Positions 10,201 to 42,016 of a stretch of 64,000 nucleotides of DNA are shown here, in pieces (position 1 is the stretch's first letter; each line of letters begins with the position of its first letter). The notes under the pieces are model-generated. The model was not told the origin of the DNA and did no database searches. It worked only from the letters and a program-made list of their open reading frames with translations. The position numbers were made by a program, and so were the translations under genes. The stretch lies in assembly GCF_040436345.1 (NCBI RefSeq), contig NC_133230.1, forward strand, positions 14,580,197 to 14,644,196, in the 5' to 3' direction. This DNA comes from Pagrus major (Eukaryota; Chordata; Actinopteri; Spariformes; Sparidae).

Positions 10201-12236
10201 TATTTAATAACTTGAGTATTCTTTGGCGTATCAAAATTCTTTTAATAACTTTTTGTCAGGAGCGTCCACAGATGCTGTGTGCAAAGTTTGGTGAAAATCG
10301 GTGAAATTGCCTGGGAGGAGTTCGAAAAAGTAGGTTTTCGACATTTCGCGCGCTAGCGAAAAAAAACGGTAGGCGGAAATGGGCGTGGCCTATATCACAA
10401 GATTCAGCATGATTCACTGAACGCGTGTATATAAGGTTTTTGAACGTGCGACAAAGTATGTGGGAGTTATTAGCCAAAATGCACTTTCCTTGATTATAGC
10501 GCCACCTAGTGCTGAAAATTCACAATGACAACAGATTATAAAATTTTTCGCCAGGTCTGATCTATATTCCAAGTTTGATGAGTTTTGGGGTATGTTCAGG
10601 CAGTGAAAAATGCGATCATTTTGGCCTAAAAATAATAATAATAATAATAATAATAAGAATCGATACAATTACAATAGGGACCTCGCAGGTTTCCTGCTCG
10701 GGCCCTAATAATCATTCGAAAAACAATAGGGACCTCGCAGGTTCCCTGCTCGGGCCCTAAAAATCCACTACCTGTTTCTGTCCTTGAACGTTTACATTAG
10801 GGCTCCAGTGCAGATATTTTTGTCTGACTTTTGGTCCTGAAACAATTAATCCATTAAAAGAAAATTAATTGCCAACAATTTAAGTAGTTAATGAAAGGGA
10901 GTTAAGACAATAGTGCAGAATATTTGCTGTGTGTAGCTTCTCAAATGTGAGGATTTGCTTTCTTTTGTCTTATGACTGTAAATTTTACATCTTTGAGTTT
11001 GAGACTTTGAGCTGGACAGAGTAAGCACTTTTGGGAAAGTCTGGGAAATTATGATGGGTATTTTTCACAGTTTTTAAACCAAACAAATCTTTCTCTCTAC
11101 ACATTTTATTTCTGTTCCAGGTTAATGCATCAGACGAGGAGGAAGAGGCCAGGCAGGAGGACTACGATGTGTTGAGAGTTTACATCGCTGAAGAAGATCA
11201 GATGAACAGGGACAGGGAGGAGAGAGGAGCCCCCTCTGATGGACCTCAAGACGAGTGTTACCAAGAGACAGATGGTGTCGTGATCGGAGGAGATGGCAGC
11301 GAATACGACTTGAATCCGACAGAGGGAGATCTCAGTACTGGGGGACTTTCACTGGAGGGGCTCCGTGCTTTCAGGCGACGGCTAACTGACCCTAAAATTG
11401 GCCGGGGGAGAGGGAGAGGGAGGGGACGGGGTTTTAAGAGGAGAAGGTGGGTGTCATCACAGGAGAGAAGACCTCCAGGCATGGATCACCACCAGGATTT
11501 GTGGTATCTGGCGACTGCAGGGTTAGGAGGGAGTTTCGGGCTGGACTACAGCCAAGAGGGGCTAAAGGCGGGAGGTTACGTCTCAGTTGAACTCCCACGG
11601 TTAGACTTTGGCATGGGTGACAATCAGGGAGAAAAGGTCTCACCACTGGCAGCCAACAGTTTGACCCAGTATGCCCTGGAGGAGTCGAGCTGTGCTGCTG
11701 GTGAGGGGAGCTCAGGGTTGACAACTGTGGGAACAAACGAGGGAGGGGATGAGTCCGTCGCAGTGGTGGGATCCACTTCAAGTGTCGCCGGGCCTGTAAT
11801 CTGCGAGCACTGCGGCATGACGTTCCCCTCCGCCCACTCCCTCGCCATCCACTCCCGCTCCACTCACCTGCTGTACGCCTGCCCCTGCTGCGGCAAACAC
11901 TTCCACCACTCGGCCAACCTCACCCGACACATGGCCGTGCACCGGGGCGTCGGCAAAACCCACCAGTGCCCCCTGTGCTACAAGACTTTCACCCAAAAAT
12001 CCACACTGATAGACCACATGAACCTGCACAGCGGCGAGCGGCCGCATCGCTGCGCATACTGCCACGCCCGCTTCGCCCACAAGCCTGCCTTACGACGCCA
12101 CCTGAAGGAGCAGCACGGGAAAACCACGGGGCAGAACTCCCTTCATGAGCAGGAGGAGAGGGAGAGAGAGAGGGGAGCTGCTGGAGGGATTCGAGAGGAA
12201 GAGCAGGAGTGTCTGGTTACTGAACAAGTGTCATAG
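4300..12236 (+). CDS. zbtb12: BTB/POZ and four-C2H2 zinc-finger transcription factor, ZBTB12-type
   Basis: Likely sequence-specific nuclear transcriptional regulator. Coding exons 4300-4503, 4594-4788, 5133-5339, 11121-12236 sum to 1722 bp (573 aa plus TAG). The BTB domain is about residues 20-125, with [28 protein letters not shown] and [16 protein letters not shown], closest from memory to human ZBTB12. The last exon has an acidic start (SDEEEEARQ), an RG-rich basic patch [14 protein letters not shown] near residues 297-310, and four C2H2 fingers: C430/C433/H446/H451, C456/C459/H472/H476, C485/C488/H501/H505 and C513/C516/H529/H534. It is longer than human ZBTB12 (459 aa). The exon-3 donor GTTTGTG is weak. 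Teleosts carry several zbtb12-like genes, so which paralogue this is remains open. Confidence 0.85.
5678..7398 (+). repeat. Array repeat, copy 1 (about 1.72 kb)
   Basis: Begins TTAAAGCTGCAAGCAGCG followed by a hairpin-forming GGGCCCTCGCAGG...GGTCGGGCC block, and ends with GTGAAAAATGCGATCATTTTGG and an (AAT)n tail. Inside, a ~704-bp segment is duplicated: compare GCGCCACCTGCTGGT at 5831 and 6533. Recurrent GCGCCACCT boxes fall at 5829, 5958, 6086, 6531, 6659, 6788 and 7232. I recognise this as a sequence type common in spiny-rayed fish genomes but cannot name its family with certainty. Confidence 0.85.
7399..9108 (+). repeat. Array repeat, copy 2 (about 1.71 kb)
   Basis: A head-to-tail copy of the preceding unit, visibly near-identical over long stretches (same start, same internal ~704-bp duplication, same GCGCCACC boxes at 7550, 7678, 7807, 8252, 8390, 8509 and 8953). 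Its 3' tail is a degenerate A-rich run rather than a clean (AAT)n. Confidence 0.85.
9109..10760 (+). repeat. Array repeat, copy 3, divergent, with the 3' terminal hairpins
   Basis: Starts with the same TTAAAGCTGCAAGCAGCG leader, but the first ~670 bp are diverged and hold an expanded 16-bp minisatellite. From about 9790 it rejoins the common sequence. After an (AAT)n tail it ends in two successive versions of a hairpin, GGGACCTCGCAGG-TTT-CCTGCTCGGGCCC, each followed by TAA, at about 10675-10708 and 10728-10760. Boxes of GCGCCACCT fall at 9349, 9795, 9923, 10052 and 10497. Confidence 0.8.
9154..9281 (+). repeat. 16-bp minisatellite, eight units
   Basis: Eight consecutive units of 16 bp with consensus GTCGGGGCATGCTGCT, starting at 9154, 9170, 9186, 9202, 9218, 9234, 9250 and 9266. 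Copies 1 and 2 of the array carry only about two such units at the same place, so this is a local expansion in copy 3. Confidence 0.85.
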
Positions 12237-13615
12237 GCCAAAGTGTTTAAGACAGGAAAGTGTCTAAAGCTCAACGTCTTACTGCTGTCCAATGGGGAGA
12301 TCAGTCCGTGGGGCTGGTAACTGACTATGAGGCCTTTAACATGAAATATGTGTCAAATATTGATAAAAGTAGTCACATTAAGTGATGGAGGTGGGTAAAA
12401 GTGACAGACTACACAGTCTCGTACACAAATAAGAGGCCTTTTTTCACAGCAGACATTCTGACTGGTTGCAGCAGGAAAAGCACAGGTTTCTAACATTAAT
12501 AGTAGCGGGGGCTGCTAGATATTACCAAAATCTCATATATATCATACCATATCCAAATCAGATATATCTGAGTTTAATATAAATAAGCTTACACCACTAA
12601 GTGAGCTTTAATATAAAATGTTTCTTACATAACACATTTTTCTATTGCCACATGATCTATGTCATCATATCGTGGCTGTTGTGGCCGTTACAGTGATTTA
12701 AAAGATTTTTTACTGACACCAATTTCATTATCACTTCTGCTCATCAGTCCGATTTCGACAGTCTGTCATCGCATAAAATGGATGAAATGTGAGAATATTT
12801 GTACGTTTGTTTTCATTTAGGTTTTCAGTCAAAGAAAACATCTACTGCCATCTACTGTGGTGCGAATGTTATTATAACACTGGATATTTAACCTCTGTAA
12901 TGGATGTGCTGCTCAGTTGGGAAAAAGGTTGTCATGATACTAGAATTGTAAACTTTGATACAGTACTTGTGTAATATACGATTTTCCATTTCTCTTTTGA
13001 TAACTCGGCGAAAGTAAAACAAATCTTAGGCACACAAAATAGGATTCTTTTTTTTTTTATTACCAACCTGGACTCAGAAAGAGTCCCTGAACATACACCA
13101 ACATATTTGTATTAATGTTAATATCTGTAGATCAGTTTTGGTTTATAGTTTCGGTAGTTTCAGGACTAAAGAATGCAGATATTGTATTGTTTTAAACACA
13201 TGGCATGGAAAAAGTATTCATGCTTTAGACAACCTTAGTTGGGAAGCAGTGGCACTTGTGTAATCATAGTTATACTCACAGTACAACGAGCACTGTTCTC
13301 ATCTTTGTTTATGTTTAATGAGATTGTTTGAAGATTTGGAACCTGTTTTTGAATCCACAATAGCAGGATCCTGAAACTGAAGTTCAGCCAACATTAATAT
13401 TTACTTTTACACCTGTGCTTCTCCTACTGTGACGTGTCAAAGTGTCCTCAGTCATAAAGGCCTGTTGAGTTTCAAGTCTCTTTAGAATAGTTTGATCAGT
13501 TTGACTCAGAACTGTAATCCTGAACTTGAATATATGTATCACGTGTTCAGTATGATGACTGGCTGCTGTTCAAAGAAAAGATGACGTGTAAATAAAATAA
13601 TCTGTAAGTCTCTTT
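12237..13615 (+). other. zbtb12-like 3' UTR and polyadenylation signal
   Basis: Follows the TAG at 12234-12236 without another open frame of note. An AATAAA lies at about 13590-13596 in GTGTAAATAAAATAATCTG, so the transcript probably ends near 13615. The next gene, nelfe, ends on the opposite strand at about 13935. Confidence 0.6.
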
Positions 13616-13934
13616 CTTAATTGTGAGTCAGTTGTGTAACGGTCTGCCTGCCCACACGGGTGTTCACCTATTCAGCTACTTTTTTAGAAGGCCAGATTTG
13701 GAAAAAAGTAATCAAAGTAGTAGAGTAGGTTGTCAGTTTGATTCTTGTAAATGCCCTCTGCTTCGACAGCCTGGGTTAAAAAGTGTTTCTGTACTCAACC
13801 AAGGGTCAAAATGGCGATGAACACCTGCATTATTGAGGTTATGGCTAAAATGTGTTGTTACTTACCTACTTTTCCATGTCTGAACACATTGCCCACTTTG
13901 TATTTGAGACGAAATCAATGAAATCTCACTCAGT

Positions 13935-14182
13935 GTAAAAATGTATGGATACTATTTATTGAGCTCCAAGAAACAGTTTCTTTAGTTTCATGAGCAAAGC
14001 TGCCACACACAGCACCACATACCGACCATGTGAACTACAGCCATCTAGCCGGAAAAACAACAGGTCATTCAGTATTTATCCTGCAAAAAAGACACTTAAA
14101 GCTGGTGGCTAACAGGTTGTCATTTCAACAAAAACATGGAAAGCTAAATGCCAAAATAAAAAAACAACGTATCTCTTTTAAA
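13935..14182 (-). other. nelfe 3' UTR and polyadenylation signal
   Basis: The complement of TTTATT at 13955-13960 is AATAAA, 220-odd bases past the nelfe stop codon. The transcript end near 13935 leaves roughly 0.3 kb to the end of the convergent zbtb12-like gene. Confidence 0.55.
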
Positions 14183-14299
14183 TCACAGGAAATCTTCACT
14201 GTACACGACCTGGTTCCTCTTGTCCCTGTAGGAGCCTTTAGTGCTGTTCTGCACAGCTGTGAAAGAAGAGAGACATTGGTGAAGGTTAATCCAGCATGT

Positions 14300-14330
<31 letters not shown>

Positions 14331-17300
14331 GTCTGAATGTCTCAAACCAACAATAAGGGTGCTGTGTTTACCCAGTGAAGCCCACACAGATTTGCCGGTG
14401 GCAGCATCCAGCATGGGCTGCTTCCTGGCGATGCTGACTTTGATGTGAACGTCTCCCACCGTGCTTCCATTCAACTGTGAGACAAAACCAGAGAGGAGAG
14501 TTTAGAGCGGTGGTCCACTTTGTTTATATGAGCAGGGCATCAACACAACTTCAGGGTGTCTTCTAGCAAACTAAAAAGGATGTCAACTGACAACAGAGCA
14601 AGATCCTTTCACTGATTAAAACTGAGACCGAGTAGCTAAACTGGGGATTTTTTATTATTAAATTATCATTATCTTTTTTTTATTTGCTAACTTGCTAGTT
14701 TAACATCATATCTATAGTAGAAATACAGATGTTCTTAGATTGTGATGAACAAAGGGAGATTCAGGCTTCTCTGACAGAAATACCTGAACAACCACTATTT
14801 CAAGACATTTTCTTAAATGTTTTACAATATACATGAAATACATTTACAATCAAAACCTAAGTTGCATGGTACTTACTATTATAACACACTTTAATTCAAT
14901 AATTTGTTCTGATAACATTCTGATCTAAATTTCTTTGCTGAATCTCTTTTTTGTTTGTTGCTTTTCTCACCTCGGGGGACAACAAAGTATTTCTCATTCT
15001 GATTCTGCTGTGTTCTGGAAGTTGCAGTCAGCAGATGATCACATGTGTAATTGTTAGTTTTCTCTTATATGGGATGATACCAACCTCGGCTACAGCCTGG
15101 TCTGCAGACTCCATCTTCTCAAACGTAATAAATGCACAACTAGAAATGGGAACAGGAAACACAAATCACAACATAAACAAAGAATACAACAGAAGCAGCA
15201 GATGGCAGTACAGTCAGTAAACATGACCGTTATGTGCACACCGAGTTGTTTAATGTTTCCGTACTTGCGTGGGTTGTCCATGGAGAGGTCGATGATGTTT
15301 CCGTGTTGAGAGAACGCAGAGCGCAGGCTGTCCTCAGTGAGCCCTGAGCCGTAAACATACACCGTGTTCCCCTTTCGGACCCCTCTCCGCTCTGGGTATG
15401 AATCTGAGCCTGAGAGTGACAACATGGGAGACAGTCACAAGTCATGTATGTGTTCCAGCATGACATCTGAAAACCACCATCACACTACATTTAGATTATG
15501 ACTGGGCTCTGCGCCTCGTTCTTGTCAACTGTTGGTACTATTTCTAGAGATATCTGCATCGCTGCCTTCTCTATGATGGATTTTTTAAAATTGTTTAAAT
15601 GTAAAAACTCAACAGAAATTGGTTACGCACGTCTGAACGGTCCATCTCTCTCTCTGTCCCGCTCCCTGTCGCGCTCTCGATCCCTCTCTCTGCTTCGGTC
15701 TCTCTCTCTCTCTCTGTCCCGTTCCCTGTCTCTGTCTCCTCTGTCCACTCTGTCCCGACCTCGATCTCTATCCCTCTCCCGGTCTCGCTCTCTCTCTCTG
15801 TCCCGCTCTCTATCCATCTCCCGGTCGCGGTCGCGTTCTCGCTCTCTGTCTCTGTCCATTTCGCGGTTGGTAGACATGCTGGCTCCCTCGTCCTCGTCCC
15901 GGTATCGGTCGCTTGAGCTGACGAAGCTGCAGGGGAACACGGAGGGTAAATGATGTTACACCATGAGATACTCACTGTCAGTGTATTGAGCAGTTTGTGA
16001 TGCTTATTTGTCATGGTTTTTGGATATTACCTCTCATACAGAGATTTCCTTTGGGCTCTCTTCCCCAACTAGAAGCACAAATATGATAAAATATGAATAA
16101 GCTGTACATCTTGTTTTCGTTTCGAGTTTTATAATCAAATTTATAGTCTTAAATTCTTGAAACGTTACTTTGATATGTAAATGTGCATAATATTGAATGA
16201 CAATTTGTTCCATTAAAATGGAACATTCTGGCAAGTTTGCAACCGTGTTTTATCATATTTTATACCACTTTACCTCAGGTTGTTCTTCATCTGTGGAGAC
16301 ACTCCTCTGGAATGGTAGGAAAGCAGGAATCGGGCCTTTCTCAGGGTCCTGTGGCAGATAAAGAACAAAAATTAGACAAATGAACGAACAAAACAAAGCA
16401 AGAAAACAGCTGGACATCAGTTAAAACAATAACAAACTCACCTTGAGTTTGATTTCCAGCATTCGAGAGCGTTTGAAGCCTGAGTTCTTGTTCTCTGATT
16501 TGATGGCACTGATGGCACCTGACTTGATCAGCATCTTTGCTTGCTCTGTCGCTGTTGCCGTGTCAACGACAGGCTGGTCCGACAAAGCTGTTGGAAAGGA
16601 ACGTGTGAAGTAAATAAAATTATACTCAGCATTTACTTCACAAATCTCTCAATTGTCCTACCCCTACATACATCTCCAAACATCTCAACCCTTTGCATGT
16701 TGGCTGTGCCACATTCAAAGAAACAAAATAGGAAAAAAGGCTGGGAACAGGGCTTATTCAATAGCAGCTTAATCTGTTTTTATTTTATCAGATTCATTGG
16801 TTTATACATCATGGTTTTAGTTGTTTTGTTTTGATCTTGCTGTGTTTCTTTTACATTTGCTATGCACATACATTTTTTATACTTGTCTGCATAAAACTGT
16901 TTCTATTTTAATCTTGCCTTATTGTGAACATCAATGTCTTTATGCCTGTATGTATATTCACATGTCTGTCTTATGAAGCACTTAGGTGCAAAAATATTTA
17001 TATTTATAAGAGTCGACATGTGAGTGTGTCCTTGCAAGTATAAAAATATTTATTTGTTAGTGTTTACAGTGAGCATAAATATGATTTACATTAATTCATT
17101 ATTGTTTTTACTCTTGTTTGTTATACTTAATATTTTACATAGGATTCGAGTCTCAACAAGTGTCATTAAATTATTAAATCAAATTGAGAAAATGAATAAT
17201 AAAACTATACACACTAAAGATGCATAACACACACATACACAATAAGCAAAGGTGTATTTAGTAAAGACGCTGAATGCTGAATCACAGAAGTTCAATTGCC

Positions 17301-17694
17301 AAAAGCACTTACTCCGTTTCAAACCACTCTGGTTTGTCTGGTTGGTTGAACTCTGTTTCTTTAAGGCGAGTAAAGCCTTTTTCTGAAAAGACAGTGATAA
17401 ACGTTTAGTAATAATAAAAACAAGGCTGAGCTCAATGTGTTCCTCAGAGATTAAAAAAAAAACCTCCATGACAAGGGAGTACAGCAAATACTTCCCATTT
17501 AAACAAATGTGATATTGATGCACATTCACGTCATTATTCAAAATGACACAGTCTAACATTGTATAGTTGTATATTGTTGTACATTGTATATATATTGAGG
17601 CGTGTGAGAGCAAGCTTACCTTTTTCTTGAGTTTAGCATACTTCTTTTGCAGAGCTTCCTCCTCCTCTGTTAGTGAACTTGGAAACACCACCAT
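14183..17694 (-). CDS. nelfe: Negative elongation factor subunit E (RD protein)
   Basis: RNA-binding subunit of the nuclear NELF complex, which with DSIF holds RNA polymerase II in promoter-proximal pause. Coding exons in transcript order: 17694-17620, 17382-17313, 16587-16442, 16348-16274, 16068-16031, 15926-15631, 15409-15265, 15139-15085, 14474-14372, 14256-14183. They sum to 1077 bp (358 aa plus TGA), all GT-AG. N-terminal SLTEEEEALQKKYAKLKKK and KKALLALKKQSS match human NELFE. An Arg-Asp/Glu dipeptide tract spans about residues 156-230. An RRM follows (VYVYGSGL as RNP2, CAFITF as RNP1), then IARKQPMLDAATGKSVW. The protein ends NQVVYSEDFL, shorter than the human tail YSDDVYKENLVDGF. The RD-exon donor is GTGCGT. 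Head-to-head with skic2. Confidence 0.95.
14303..14330. repeat. (CA)14 microsatellite in the last nelfe intron
   Basis: Uninterrupted CA dinucleotide run on the plus strand, between the last two coding exons of nelfe. Confidence 0.95.
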
Positions 17695-17990
17695 GACGGC
17701 AACAGCTACAACAAAGACAACTACATTAACACCTGGCAACAATAAACACGTGTAGTGAGACAAAATAATAAATATCAACAAATACACATTTACTTTCACC
17801 GCTAGCCTAGGTATGCTAATCAGGTTAGCCAGAAACCCAAACGCGACTTCCTCCCGAAACATTCCAATGTCGTTAATTCAGACCAAGCCGAACAGTAAAC
17901 CACTAACCTATCGGAATAATAAAACAAATGTGCTGCCTTAAAACTACTTTATAGGACAGTTAATAGCTTTTATCTAATTCATTCACTTAC

Positions 17991-18320
17991 AAATTCAAAC
18001 GGTGGCGTACGCCTCAACAACAACACCGACGCGTAAATATGACGTAAGAGCTGCTTGTGACGTTTGGCGTTTTTAGTAGAAAAGCAAAGATAAAAGATAA
18101 GATAAAAAAGAAAATCCTACTGGAATATTAGATAAAAAAAATAAATCTAAATATTACAGATGTTATTGTGAGTTTTGTTGGCAGTTTTCAGTTTTAGTTT
18201 TAATATTTTTTTTTAATTCCAGCTAGCTCAGTTTGGTAGCCACTTCCGCTTCGGCAACTTCCGAGGCGACGGCAGTAACTAGTTAGTGGCAACTTTTAGC
18301 CTTTACTTGCGAGTGGGGAC
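17991..18320. promoter_or_regulatory. Shared promoter of nelfe and skic2, with nelfe 5' exon
   Basis: The nelfe 5' untranslated exon appears to end at 17991 (donor GTAAGT on the minus strand) and to start near 18040. A CRE-like TGACGTAA lies at 18040-18047, and two ETS-type ACTTCCG cores at 18242-18248 and 18257-18263, 15 bp apart, lie just before the skic2 start codon at 18321. The two coding starts lie about 630 bp apart on opposite strands, so divergent transcription is likely. Confidence 0.6.
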
Positions 18321-32418
<14,098 letters not shown>

Positions 32419-32632
32419 GAGATGGAGGCATGCCTGCAGCCAAGTGTTTCTTTGTGTGCAAGGTGTGATATGTATGTTAGCATGGTGTATGTGCCTACAA
32501 AACATGTTTACATGAGGATTTCTGAACAGGAAGAAGGGAATGCTTTTAAAAAAAAAAAAAAACAGACCAAAACACAGACAGTTGTAATTTATTGTACAGT
32601 AATAAAAATCTGTATGTCAGAAACATGATGCA
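32419..32632 (+). other. skic2 3' UTR and polyadenylation signal
   Basis: AATAAA at 32601-32606, about 185 bp after the TGA. The transcript end near 32630 leaves 0.54 kb to the prrt1 start codon. A 15-base A run lies within it. Confidence 0.7.
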
Positions 32633-33168
32633 GTGTCCTTTTTCTCTCAGATAATTGGTGGTTCATCATAAACAACCACTTACATCCTGTAAACAAACTC
32701 CTCTCAGGACAAACATGAGGTGCAGGGAAAGAAATGCAATGCAGTGTTCTTTGTTGAGCTACAATGGGATGTTCCAGCACAGTCCATGTGCATTTCCCCA
32801 GTCAGGACTGTCGCTTTAAGACAACGATAGCTTTGTGTCTGATTAATTCAATGTACGGCGACGCGTTAGTGGAGAAACCTTATTAGACTTCAGCCACACA
32901 GGGAGACAAGAGGAGAGGAGAGGAGAGGGAGCTGAGCGCTGCAAGAGGACGAGAGTTTTTACATTACATTTTTTTTTTAAAAAATCAGAAAAACACGTGA
33001 AGTTATTGCTAATAATAATAAAAATAAAATAACGTGGGTGTTTTTGAAGATGAAGACATCTTGAGGATGGGTTGCACGCGTTTGGAGTAAAAGTCTGCAT
33101 CATCGCGCACGGAGAGGAGCGTTTTTTTTTTCACCATCAGCCGGAGTTAAAGCAGAAGATCGGAAGGG
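32633..33168 (+). promoter_or_regulatory. Probable prrt1 promoter and 5' UTR
   Basis: Between the skic2 end and the prrt1 ATG there is an (AGGAG)n purine run at about 32909-32930 and a T/A-rich stretch at about 32968-33030. No clear TATA box was found. The assignment follows from position only. Confidence 0.35.

Positions 33169-42016
<8,848 letters not shown>

Larger units (their letters stand above)
5829..10515 (-). promoter_or_regulatory. Cluster of 19 CTCF-consensus-like sites
   Basis: Each box reads TAGCGCCACCTAGTGGTCA or TAGCGCCACCTGCTGGTCA, or a close variant, on the plus strand. The complement contains CCACTAGGTGGC or CCAGCAGGTGGC, which fit the CTCF core consensus CCASYAGRKGGC exactly. 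Nine sites match the 12-base core perfectly (box starts 5829, 6086, 6531, 7232, 7550, 7807, 8252, 8509, 9795). Ten have one mismatch (5958, 6659, 6788, 7678, 8390, 8953, 9349, 9923, 10052, 10497). All share one orientation. The motif match is seen directly; binding is inferred. Confidence 0.5.
5340..11120 (+). other. zbtb12-like intron 4, mostly a tandem repeat array
   Basis: A 5.8-kb intron between the linker exon and the zinc-finger exon. 5678-10760 is occupied by the repeat array described separately. 5340-5677 and 10761-11120 look like ordinary AT-rich intron. Open frames here, on both strands, recur in each repeat copy and are not genes. Confidence 0.8.

Noticed and set aside
6290-10477. 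A family of similar 70-100-codon minus-strand frames (6290-6550, 6967-7254, 8011-8232, 8661-8933, 9503-9814, 10256-10477)
   Set aside because: They recur because the underlying repeat is copied. The frames start and stop at different points and show no domain, and they lie inside an intron of the zbtb12-like gene.
5678-10760. CRISPR-like regular repeats
   Set aside because: Repeat boxes are unevenly spaced, embedded in 1.7-kb units, and the DNA is animal nuclear DNA.
12237-14182. Complement factor B/C2 remnants between zbtb12 and nelfe
   Set aside because: Looked for because of the mammalian gene order. No serine-protease, CCP or VWA-like reading frame is visible in the 0.3-kb gap or the flanking UTRs.
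15498-16014. Plus-strand Ser/Arg/Leu-rich frame and a second minus frame over the nelfe RD exon
   Set aside because: Both are out-of-frame readings of the Arg-Asp/Glu tract. The SR-like look is a by-product of the codon repeats.
17179-17862. 227-codon minus-strand frame
   Set aside because: Reads through nelfe introns. Only the parts at 17313-17382 and 17620-17694 are exons, as splice sites and human homology show.
32633-33168. DXO or STK19, which follow SKIV2L in mammals
   Set aside because: The 0.54-kb gap contains no such coding sequence; prrt1 starts immediately after.
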